The translations under genes and the position numbers were made by a program. From Chroococcidiopsidaceae cyanobacterium YX2bin18 (lineage in GTDB: Bacteria; Cyanobacteriota; Cyanobacteriia; Cyanobacteriales; Chroococcidiopsidaceae), in NCBI GenBank assembly GCA_030446505.1, contig JAUJND010000037.1, positions 1-44,343 of the forward strand: a DNA stretch of 44,343 nucleotides. The letters are read 5' to 3'. How positions within the stretch are numbered: the first letter of the stretch is position 1; each line of letters begins with the position of its first letter. The notes beneath the pieces were generated by a model, which made no database searches, was not told the origin of the DNA, and saw only the letters and a list, made by a program, of their open reading frames with translations. This document shows, piece after piece, positions 26,547-35,786 of this stretch.

Positions 26547-27698
26547 CTATTGTGACCAAATTGCCAAATTAGTCTCAGAGTCAAAGAAATGAATTTTGTC
26601 CAGTGCTAACGATAGCCACACTTGCTCACCAACACGCACAACTCGGTCGGGCGCGATTCGTACTTGCAGCGAAGCCGTTGCAGCAGTGTTTTCCTCAGTT
26701 GGACTGACCGAGAGATAAGTTTCGTTGCCCAAGGCTCTACAAAGGTCTACTTGAACCAACAGATTTTTAGTTGCAGCAACACTTAAGCGCCATGTTCTGG
26801 TCGGATACCTAAAACTAAGGTCTGCCATCGTATTTTTGCAGGGCAGTTGCTCAAACATTTCGGAAGAGTGAGCCGGAACCGAGGATGAGTAATTAAAAGT
26901 GGGCATGAAACTGTACTGACAGGAAATTCATTGGTGGGAGCCAATAAATTCTGCGACGAAGCGGGTGGCTGGGCGGTTGTACAATTCCAGGGGGTAAGCG
27001 ACTTGCTGTAACTGACCGTGATTCATTACAGCAATGCGATCGCCCCATTGTCATTAACTCAGTTTGATCGTGATGTAGATAGTAGTTGTTTTTAACCTGA
27101 CGCCGAAGCTTAACAATTTGGGCGCGAGTTTCAGCTCGAAGCTTGGCATCAGGTTAGAAAGTGGTTCATCCATCAAAACACTTGGGGATTACGTGCGATC
27201 GTCCCAAGGCAACACGCTGTTTTTGTCCTCCAGATAGCTGTTTCGGTAGCTCTTTTTAAGAGGGCTTCAATTTGCACAGCGCCGCCACATTCCGCACCTG
27301 CTCGTCAACTCTTCGTTCGCGATTAGTCATGTATCGCAGTTTCTTAGGCAAAGCGATCGCGTCATCCCCACCAATGTATTCTCCGCCCATATAGAGAATT
27401 TGTCCCCTTCGCCCCTTGTCCCCTTGTCCCCTTGTCCTCTTCCTGTCTGCGTAGTCCAAAACGCCAGGTTGTCATAGACACTCATGTGAGGATAGAGGGG
27501 CGTAGTTTTGAAACACCATTGCGATGTCTGTTCTTTTGGAGGTAAATCATTAACAAGAGTGTCACCCACCCATATATTTCCACCCGTCATTTCTTCTAAC
27601 CCAGCGATTAAGCGAAGAAGGGTACTTTTGCCACAACCAGAAGGTCCCACCAGCACCATAAACTCTCCATCTGCCACCGTCAGGTTAATGCGTCGCAA
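26547..27698 (-). pseudogene. MalK/UgpC-type ABC transporter ATPase, frameshifted
   Basis: N-terminal piece (from 27698): INLTVADGEFMVLVGPSGCG followed by KST (Walker A), LYPHMSVYDNLAF. Then a run of GDKG-type residues encoded by a purine repeat (27401-27442), then scattered pieces in other frames ([30 protein letters not shown]). The C-terminal TOBE-like piece (26547-26906) has RALGNETYLSVSPTEEN and VRIAPDRVVRVGEQVWLSLA. About 370 residues originally; such ATPases drive sugar or glycerol-phosphate uptake. Many frameshifts and losses. Confidence 0.88.
27401..27442. repeat. GGGGACAA/TTGTCCCC tandem repeat inside a coding remnant
   Basis: About four units of CCCCTTGT on the plus strand (GGGGACAA on the coding strand), encoding GDKGTRGEGDK in the ATPase remnant. 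Such short purine repeats occur between genes in cyanobacteria; here it interrupts a conserved domain. Confidence 0.7.
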
Positions 27699-27851
27699 AC
27701 ATTAACGCGATCCGAAGGTGGGCATTTAGAGCAATTTTATCTAGTGGTATTTGGTCTACAGGTGTCAGAAGGGGTGCTGCGATTCAACTTCACCTTTAGA
27801 AGCAGCGGGAAAGCTTTGAGATGTTTTCCAGAACAACCTGCGCCACGATTG

Positions 27852-28588
27852 CTAATTCCTATTACATTTTCTATCCAGCTTGCCCACTCTCAAGCGCGGG
27901 CACAGACCTGCTGTATCCGATCTATTTCTAGAGTCACAAAGATAATCTACCGTCCAGTTTGCCTGGCGTTGCAGGATATGAAATGGGTAAGTATTCGCCA
28001 CTCCAACTACGGGAATTCCTGCTTGTTTAGCCGCTTGAATTCCAGCTAAGGTATTTTCAATTGCTAGACACCAGATGGCTGGAGGTTAAAACCGGGACAC
28101 TGCTGATTCAAGACTTCCACTGCCAGAATATAACTATCAGGTTTTGGCTTACTAGCGGTTATGTCATCTCCAGCAACAATTACTGTAAAGCATTCTGCCA
28201 TATTTGCACTATTTAATACTAGTTCCACTTCGGAGCGAATTGCTTCACTTACAATAGCTAGTTTTAGTGAGCGTGAACTCAGTTGAAAAATTAAGTCCTC
28301 TAAGCCTGGATAAAGCGGCAATTCCAGTTTTTCCAGTTGCTGCTGATAAGCCTGAGATTTACGTTTCACCAGTTGAAGTAAGTAAGTTTCACTAACAACT
28401 CTACCCCGACGAGTCAATAAATCAGTAAGACAAGCGCGATCGCTTCTACCCAAACAAATTTTCTGGAACTCTCCTGGTTGAGGACACAAATTTTCCTCAA
28501 TTAGAATCTGAGCAATCAGTTGTTCATGGAGCGACTCATCATTATTAATAATTACACCTCTAAAATCAAATAAAACTGCCTTTATCAT
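27852..28588 (-). pseudogene. HAD-superfamily hydrolase, frameshifted near the 3' end
   Basis: From 28588 an open frame of 174 residues gives MIKAVLFDFRGVIINN (motif I, with Arg in place of the second Asp), LAIVSEA (motif II) and ASKPKPDSY (motif III Lys), then stops at 28064. One base over, CLAIENTLAGIQAAKQAGIP and VVGVANTYPFHILQRQANW restore motif IV and the C-terminus to 27852. The shift removes the acidic metal-binding motif, so the product should be inactive. It begins 14 bp after the methyltransferase stop, probably one operon. Beta-phosphoglucomutase-like subgroup likely. Confidence 0.8.
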
Positions 28589-28602
28589 GCTAATAAGCTA
28601 GT

Positions 28603-29478
28603 TTAGTAACCAGGTGCTGGAGTCCAAGATTCTGTAACAAAAGTATTTTCTCCTGTCTCTTGGCTCCTGTATCCTGTCTCCTGCTTTAGAGGTTTAACGC
28701 CGCGAGTCACTTGATGTATAAACCATAAATCTTGAGTTTGCACCGCTTCAAAGCCGGCTTTTGCCATCCAGGCATCTACACTTCCATCAGCAAAGTCACG
28801 AATATAAGGCTCTTCAAAAACATTATTTAGCCACTCTAGATGCCGCAATGTTTTTTGGTTGCCATCCAAAATCAAAACTTCCCCGCCAACTGTTAACAGC
28901 CGGAAGCTTTCCCTTAAAATTGCCTGAGATACAACTGGTGGTGTTTCATGAAATAACAAAGAAGCTGTAACAAGGTCAAAAGATGTATCAGGAAAACTAG
29001 TTTTTTCGGCATTGCCATGACACCATTGAATGTCTAACCCAGCTGTTTTAGCTTTATCTTCAGCCCTTACCAACATATAAGGCGACAAGTCCACACCAAT
29101 CACTTCTGCTTGGGGAAAAGCCTGCTTTAACATCAGGGTAGTGGAACCAGTGCCGCAGCCTAAGTCTAAAATCCGCCTGGGCTTAGCCTTAATAGCATCA
29201 ATCAAGCTTTGACGTACCACTGTCTCATTAGGGGGCAGAACATACTGGGTAATTGGATCGTAGGAAACTGCTGCACCGGAGTTGAAATATCCACCCTCGA
29301 TACCGTGGAAGTTCTGACTACTATAGTAAGAGGGGATTATTACATCTTGTCGCCGCAAGCGATCGCTCTCTTTCTGCCAATCAATACTTTTGGCATAGCG
29401 CCGCAACTCTTCCTCATCAATGAACAGGCGAATAACGGGTGATAAGAAACGTTCCCAAAGTGTGTCTTGGCGTACCAT
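28603..29478 (-). CDS. Class I SAM-dependent methyltransferase
   Basis: 291 residues. The SAM motif ILDLGCGTGSTTL lies at about 103-115, with the acidic ribose-binding VIGVDLSPYM at about 127-136 and the post-motifs FPDTSFDLVTASLLFHE and LTVGGEVLILDG. An N-terminal extension of about 100 residues precedes the Rossmann core. The last 25 residues contain GYRSQETGENT, encoded by a short GAGACAGGA repeat (about 28650-28690), and look like a recent extension. The substrate is unknown. It appears intact, upstream of the broken HAD gene. Confidence 0.87.
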   Translation of the reverse strand: MVRQDTLWERFLSPVIRLFIDEEELRRYAKSIDWQKESDRLRRQDVIIPSYYSSQNFHGIEGGYFNSGAAVSYDPITQYVLPPNETVVRQSLIDAIKAKPRRILDLGCGTGSTTLMLKQAFPQAEVIGVDLSPYMLVRAEDKAKTAGLDIQWCHGNAEKTSFPDTSFDLVTASLLFHETPPVVSQAILRESFRLLTVGGEVLILDGNQKTLRHLEWLNNVFEEPYIRDFADGSVDAWMAKAGFEAVQTQDLWFIHQVTRGVKPLKQETGYRSQETGENTFVTESWTPAPGY

Positions 29479-29589
29479 AAGAGTCTACTATAAGTTCAGT
29501 TGATTGCGAATACTCTGCTTAAATGAGATCATATAGCACCGTCGGGGCTACCCTAAGAGCGCATTTCTAAATAGAAGCTTTAGCCGAAC

Positions 29590-30350
29590 TTGGCGTTGCG
29601 GAAAAGGTAATGATGTGTTGCTAGAATGGATGAATGAAATGTTGCTATTGCAACTCTAGCCAGACAATCAAGAACGGACATCGCAAGGGCAGACAGAGCT
29701 ACAAGTGTAAGCAGTGCGGTCGCCAGTTTCTTGAGATTTACCGCCCCTGGCAATACTCGAATGATGTCAAGCAACGGTGCATCAAAATGTACTTGAATGG
29801 CATGGGAGTGCGTGGGATTGAACGAGTAACCCAAAGCCACCACACTACGGTAATGGGTTGGGTAAAACAAGCCGGATTAAATTTGCCAGATGTACCAGAA
29901 ATTGCTCAAAAGCCAGAAATCACAGACCTAGAGGAGTTACAAAGCTTTGTTGGTAATAAGCGGCACAAAGTTGGGATATGCACTGCTGTAAATCATTGGC
30001 AACGCCGGAATTATTGCCTGGACAATTGGCGAGCGCAGTTCTTCGACATTGCAATTGCTTTGGGGAGTGGTGAAGTGAAGGCATTCGCTTTTGGTACGTT
30101 AGCGATGGCTATGCTGTTTAGCCAAAGTTGATTAATGGTTCTCAGCATTTAGTTAGTAAGACTTATCTGACGCGCGTGGCAGGGGAAAATACACGACTGA
30201 GGCACTATTTGGCACGCCTGCATCGAAAAACACTCTGTTATTCCAAGTCGATCGAGATGATTAAGTGTTCTCTTCGATTGTTGTTGCACTACCTGCGGTT
30301 CAGAACAGTGCCTATTCCTGCCTAAATCATTACCTTTTCCGCAACGCCAA
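29590..30350 (+). mobile_element. IS1-family insertion sequence with intact ends and broken transposase
   Basis: Bounded by 25-bp perfect inverted repeats (29590-29614 and 30326-30350; core GCGTTGCGGAAAAGGTAATG), total 761 bp, normal for IS1. The transposase starts at 29634 with the zinc-ribbon CCYCNSSQTIKNGHRKGRQS, YKCKQCGRQF and an HTH (GIERVTQSHHTTVMGWVKQA). Within the catalytic region sense shifts (GIIAWTIGERSSST), then shifts again and meets a TAG where Tyr is expected (SDGYAV*PKLI). The C-terminus TRLRHYLARLHRKTLCYSKS is intact to 30325. No target duplication was evident. Confidence 0.9.
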
Positions 30351-30365
30351 ACTTTGAGCTTCCTT

Positions 30366-30452
30366 CGGAATCAAATCAAAGTTAAACTTCAGCAATTAGA
30401 GGCTTTGCCAGTAGAGACAGTAGAGGTCTTACGGCAAGTATTAGCCAGCTAG
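30366..30452 (+). pseudogene. Short coding tail next to the IS1 element
   Basis: RNQIKVKLQQLEALPVETVE followed by VLRQVLAS and TAG reads like the C-terminal helix of a small cyanobacterial protein whose 5' part was lost when IS1 arrived. Family not recognised. The only support is its good coding character next to an IS end. Confidence 0.3.
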
Positions 30453-30812
30453 CCTTAGCTTCAGGGGATGCAGTTCAAAGCATCCCTACCTGCAATCCCT
30501 ATCTATTTCTTAAGTAGCTTATTTTCAACCAAGGTCTTTATGAACAAGGAAATTGGCGAGAGTGAGCGCCTTCCTTGCATTACAAATGAAACTATCAATG
30601 ACCCCAAGCATTACTGCTCTGGTTCAATGATAGGAAGGTATGGGGGCGAATATTACGAGGGTTGGCTTAATAGTTAATACATACAATAGTCGCTTTCAAA
30701 AGAAATTAAAGTTTACATTTCCAAATTCAAGGTTCATATATCGCTGTATCCAAGAATCAGGCTTTCCCAAGCGATTAGCGATCGCAGCAAGGTAATTACG
30801 ATAAGAAATCTG
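30453..30812. other. Gene-free stretch between IS remnants
   Basis: About 360 AT-rich bases between IS1 and the IS6 tail. A 69-codon frame at 30468 has no recognisable features. Nothing else seen. Confidence 0.4.
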
Positions 30813-30953
30813 TTTATTAAACGATTAGTCAATCCAGGTATGGGATTTGCGTCATTTAATACAGCACGACTAACTTTGAGAGGGTATGAGGCAATGAACA
30901 TGATTCGCAAGGGCCAAATTCATGGAGTAGAAAAAGGAGATATTTTGGCTTAA
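30813..30953 (+). mobile_element. IS6-family transposase remnant, C-terminal part
   Basis: FIKRLVNPGMGFASFNTARL then TLRGYEAMNMIRKGQIHG and a stop. This is the conserved end of IS6 transposases (the third acidic residue region lies just upstream and is missing). It complements the N-terminal scrap at 5043 without overlapping it. Confidence 0.85.
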
Positions 30954-31069
30954 GTAGAATTCGTGGCTCAAATTTTTGGAGTGGCTGTATAACTATCCCT
31001 CTTGTGTCAGTTTCTGGGTGTGATGAATAAAGGAATCAAAAGATAAAACTCTACGAGGTAAGTAGAGCA

Positions 31070-32181
31070 ATGGATGTAGAATTACAAATCCTGAAGCATC
31101 TGCCTAGAGATGCTCACCCAACAGTGGCAATTATAGATGAATATTGTGCAGAGTATAAAGACCTATTCAAAGAAGTAAGAAATTATGAGTACTTCAAATA
31201 TTTACACGTGGGAGCAATTTCCCCAATAAAAAGAAAATCATTATCAGAAATAACGCTCATTTGTAAGTATAAACTCTGCTCAATCATTACATCATTTTAT
31301 AGCCTCTTCAGATTGGTTAGTCAGTAAATTAAAAAGTCGAAGATTAGGGAAAATAAACAAAGCATTAAATGGAAATGGAATTACGGTAGTAATAGATGAA
31401 ACAGGAGATAGAAAAAAAGGTAAAAAGACTGATTATGTAGCAAGAGAATATTTAGCGAACATGGGCAAAATAGAGCAGGGGATAGTATCAGTCAATGGCT
31501 ACGGAGCGTACAAGAATATAACTTTTCCATTGAGCGTAAAAGTATTCAAACCTCTTGGGACGCTAAAAGCAGAAGATAAATATAAAACTAAAATAGAGTT
31601 AGCGTCAGAAATTATTGCACAATTAATGGACGAGGGCTTTAATATTGAACTGGTTTTAGCAGATAGTTTATATGGTGAAAATAGCCAATTTCTGGAAAAA
31701 TTAGGTGAATATAACTTAGATTATGTTGTAGCAATTAGAACAAATCATGGAGTCTGGCTGCCAGCCAGTCAGAGCGTTAGAGCTAATAAGTGGTGTAAAT
31801 TTGAGGGAACATTTAGCAATCAAAAATCATCAACCAGATACATTAGAGAGATAGTGTACGGGAAAAGAAGAGCCATAACGAACTTTGAAATAACTACTGA
31901 CCCAGAAACAATGCCGGAAAATTCTACAACATTTGTGCTCACAAATCTTCAAGGGAATCTTAAAAAGACTTTAGGTGACCTATATGCAATGAGAATATGG
32001 CTTCCGGCAGTGTAAGCAATAATTAGGTTGGACTGATTATCGTTTTACTAGTTTCCTGCATATTGAGAGATGGTGGGAAATTATTTTTGGTGTTTACACA
32101 ATGATTAGTTTAAATTCTCCAGCCTTTTTAGCTTTAAATCAATCTCGTCAAATTCAACCAAAGATAAAAGAAATTATTTAG
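31070..32181 (+). mobile_element. IS701-family transposase remnant
   Basis: Start MDVELQILKHLPRDAHPTVA; a frameshift near 31265 ends the first frame. The second runs AQSLHHFIASSDWLVSKLKS, VVIDETGDRKKGKKTDYVAR (first Asp), VLADSLYGENSQFLEKLGEY (second Asp), NHGVWLPASQ to 32015. A further loss and shift at about 31995 leads to GFRQCKQ, a TAA, WTDYRFTSFLHIERWWEIIF and NSPAFLALNQSRQIQPKIKE with a stop at 32179. The usual final 40-50 residues are missing. IS ends not identified. Confidence 0.9.
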
Positions 32182-32209
32182 ACTTTGGGCAAATTTGCCC
32201 AAAGTCTAA
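32178..32209. terminator. 32-bp perfect palindrome between convergent remnants
   Basis: TTAGACTTTGGGCAAA is followed at once by its exact complement. It overlaps the last stop codon of the IS701 remnant and lies 38 bp beyond the stop of the minus-strand sugar-dehydrogenase-like remnant. It could act as a bidirectional terminator, though neither side has a long T-run. Confidence 0.45.
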
Positions 32210-32246
32210 TGAAAAACCTAACTTTACTCTTTCCTGATCCCGTCAG

Positions 32247-35085
32247 TTAGACTTTTAACAAAGAAATCTGACCAGCAGCGCCGTCGTTAATAAGTTCAGC
32301 TACATAGAGGTTGCCGATGTTCTTTTTCGTGTCCTCAATCAAATCCAGAGGGCTTGAAAGACCAGAGATGACCTGAGTAACTTTACCGCTAGGAATGTTA
32401 CCGTCAAGCCCTGGTTCGAGGGCTAAGATATCTTTCCCGCCACTATATTCCACAACTAACAGCTTGTTCTTAAGGACTCCATTGAATGTATTACTCTTAT
32501 ATTCAATAATGCCGTTAGGTGAGCGGTTGCGACCAAAATCATGAGCAAAGCCTTGATAATTTGGGTCGGGGGCAAATCTCACAGTATCAGTAGGATCAGC
32601 ATATCCTGCATACACTGTACCCGTTTTAGGGTCTGTCACCTTTACAACCTCTGCCGGGTCAACTCCAGTGGTGGGATTACCGCCGTTCAAGATGTACTCC
32701 TGGCGCAGGGGGTTTGGGTGACCATAATAACCACCCTTCACTACGTTAAAGAGGTAATCGTGCTGAGTAGCTACACCCTTTAGCGCCTCGTTTACTGTTG
32801 TTTCAGGATTGTCAGGGGTATTACCGTTAGCAGCGCTGCCATTTGTAGGCGTATAGAGTTTGCCAGTACTATGCCAGACTAAATCATAAGCATTGCGGAT
32901 ACCTGTTGCATAAATCTTAACGGGAGCATCAGCGGTAAAGGGATTGTAATTATCGGCTCCACGGTTCTCCGTCTGCACATCGAAACCTCCTGTAGGAACC
33001 GTCGTTAGATTGGGATCAATTTGCAGTACAGCCGCAGTTAACAACCGCTCAGGTCGATTTGCCCAGGCATCATCAATGGCGCATCCATAGCACTATTGCT
33101 GCTTTGAGTCATGTAAAGCTTGCCATCAGGACCAAATGCAAGGCTGTTACTTAGATGGTCTTTGGCAGAGCGAGGCAGACCAGTTACATAATCTTGAATA
33201 TCAGCGTCAAAAGCTGAAGTAAGCGGGTCTAGGGTCAGCTTCGAGATTTCTCCTGTGAAATCTGCGGCTGGCTGTGGATAGATCGGATTATTGTGTGTAA
33301 TCCACAACTCATTAGGGACTATTAGGATTAAATGTAAGACCAATAATGGCGCGTCCAGCAAGCTGCGTAGGTGCAAAGGTTTCTAAGTTCGTCAGATTAC
33401 CTGAGATATCATCGATAGTCCAGCGACGTAACTTACCATCTAAAGTAGCGGCATAAAGATTGTTACCATCAGGACTGATAGTTAAGCTGGAGATCGGATC
33501 GCCAGTGCCACCCGCACCGTAAACCGTGCTTTTAGTGAAGTTTACTGGAGCAGAATCAACGCTCTTGTTAATTCCCCGTAGTGAATGTCGTGCTGTAGGG
33601 GAGAAAGGTAGCACCGGACTCGTCTCTAGCACCCGTTGTGACAGCAAAAGGTGTAATTGGTGTTTGGTGCTAAATTCTCAGTCGGCTGATAGACAATAGC
33701 ATCATTACCACCACTGGTGTTGATCAGTCCAGGCCCAGGGCATTATCCTTAGTGCGATAGAGTTGAACATTACTCGTTTTCAGCGTTGCCGGATCTACAC
33801 CAATGCCCGCACCGATCAAAGCGACATCAACATTTATTGCAGTATCCAGGTATACACCTGTTGCATCCTTGGCGATCGCACTAGAAGATACAGATGGATG
33901 CTTGCCGGGGGTAATATTGACAATATCAATGTAGTTGAGCTTGGTATTTTTGCCTCCTAGCGGCACATCAACAGTAAGCCTGCCATCAATAACGTTTACC
34001 TTGGTAGTAGCTAGCTGATACTCTTGCTTAGCGGTACTGGAAGCTATTAATAGCAGTAACACCTTCTACTCTAATGCTGTGCTTGCTGTTATAGATACCT
34101 TTACTGTTAGTGCGTCGCCAACGCTGACGCTGACGCTATATGTACCATTAGGTACAGAATACTCCCACGCAGCAGCGGGAGTATTTGGATACTGCATATG
34201 CATCACAGTATCAAGCCTTTGGTCTACACCAGCACGGTTGCGATCGCGCGCATAAGCGGCAATAGTTAGAGGCGTGTGCGTCATGCTGCTGAGGCTAGAT
34301 TGAGTTACCCAGCCAAAGCCACGAGTAGAATTATATGCCTCACCACTGTCCTTGATATACCCAGCAGGTAGTGCAACGCCACTCGGCTGAAAATTAATTT
34401 TCACATCTTGGGCAATACCAAAACTGTCAAACGTGATCGGCACATCCGCTGCATTACTGGTAGAGGCAAGAATGCCTGCACGGGCGCTAGTTGCATCTGT
34501 AAAGAAGGGAAGTAGTAGGCTTAAAACTCTTACTGAATGTCAGCCGCGCTCCCGTATTGAGTTAACTCGGTACGCCGCTGTAATACTTTTAGTAACTGCA
34601 TCGCCCGTCAGGAACAAGTCAAGAGTGTTAATGTTTGCCCAGTCTAAACCTGTAACTATATCTACCCGAGAGCCTACCCCTTTCTCTTACTTATACAGCT
34701 GGATTTTCAGTCCGCTAGTACCAGTGCCACTGTTAACAACCACCAGTTTCGCATAGTTATCTTGGTTAGAACCGAATAACAGACCGCCCTGCTGAAAGGA
34801 AGTAGTTAGATTAGTTGGCGAACCTTTTAACCGAGTACTAACTGTAAAGGTTTGAGTAGCATTAATGCCAACCTGGAGCGCATTCTTAAGTGTGTTAGTA
34901 AGACCAGCACTGCTTCCTTGTGTAGCAGTAAGAGCAAGCGTACCAGTTGTTGTATCCAGATTAATGCGACTGGAATCATACTGGTCGCCATTCTTATTAG
35001 TTTGTACAGAAGTAAACCCTGTACCTTCAAGATCCTTGTCTTCAGTTGTACTAGGAATAACTGTAGAAAAATCTAGATTTAACAT
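32247..35085 (-). pseudogene. Large exported sugar-dehydrogenase-like beta-propeller protein, frameshifted
   Basis: Starts at 35085 behind a GAGG sequence. Order of pieces: a lectin-like domain (34687-35085: FTVSTRLKGSPTNLTTSFQQ, GGLLFGSNQDNYAKLVVV); a malectin-like domain (34066-34443: INFQPSGVALPAGYIKDSGE, WEYSVPNGTYSVSVSVGDA); a linker and Ig-like domain (33724-34062: LNYIDIVNITPGKHPSVSSS, GVYLDTAINVDVALIGAGIG); then a GSDH/PQQ-type propeller across 33647-32247 (LYAATLDGKLRRWTIDD, NELWITHNN, YATGIRNAYDLVWHSTGKLY, GGYYGHPNP). About 940 residues originally; at least five breaks. No signal peptide or RTX tail seen. Confidence 0.85.
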
Positions 35086-35107
35086 TACATATCCTCAATT
35101 TATATAA

Positions 35108-35786
35108 CTAAAATTCCAATCAAAGGTGAAGCAGTTGGTGTAAACTGATGCTGCCTCAAATATCTAGCCATGTTTTCGGTGTTTTAAAAGCAGAATAATA
35201 TTAGTGTTTTATTGCCTGAAACTTTATTTTCAACCATTCTGCTAGTAAACAACGTACTTCATCTTTTCTTTACACAATCTTTACGGGAAGTTTCAGTATT
35301 TTCACATAATCAATTCATGTGGATAAAAGCACCGGAAGCAGTTATATTTTGGCGTAACCAGATAGTAAGCCAAATTGACAGCTATATTTGTGGCATTGTC
35401 AGATAAAATGATTACACCTCTTGCATGAATCAAATTATGCCCCTAGCCGAGAAGTCTAGGGCTATACAAACCAAGCCTACCGCCGCAGGCTCTTAAACTT
35501 ATTGAGTCCATGTAAACGCACTTTGTTTGCATAGACGCGAAAATTATTTTTGTATATGTATCTTATTAGACAAGTAGCAGCACTACCTAGACTGTAGCAT
35601 TTTTTAGTGAAGGGTGGTAATATTACGTAGGCTTTTCTTGATTTACAGCAGATAAAAATTACTCCGTTCAAAGCTGCCTTCTTACCTACAGGGTTCAAAG
35701 CCTAACACAATATATGAGCTTATTTTTCTGCAAAAGTTCCTATTGTGATTACTTAACCAATAGCCCCTAAGATGGTGTTGGTGCAA
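35108..35786. other. Gene-free AT-rich region downstream of dnaE with two stem-loops
   Basis: About 680 bases without a convincing gene. Short frames at 35212 and 35477 have no family features. Two neighbouring hairpins occur: CCCTAG...CTAGGG (35441-35461) and AGCCT...AGGCT (35474-35491, loop ACCGCCGC). Together they resemble the end structures of IS200/IS605-type elements, but no tnpA or tnpB is present. Confidence 0.35.

Noticed and set aside
27744..28049. Plus-strand 101-codon frame
   Set aside because: It lies opposite the HAD C-terminal segment, which is recognisable on the minus strand.
35212..35698. Short frames at 35212 (plus) and 35477 (minus) as genes
   Set aside because: No recognisable domain, poor composition and overlap with hairpin-rich noncoding DNA.
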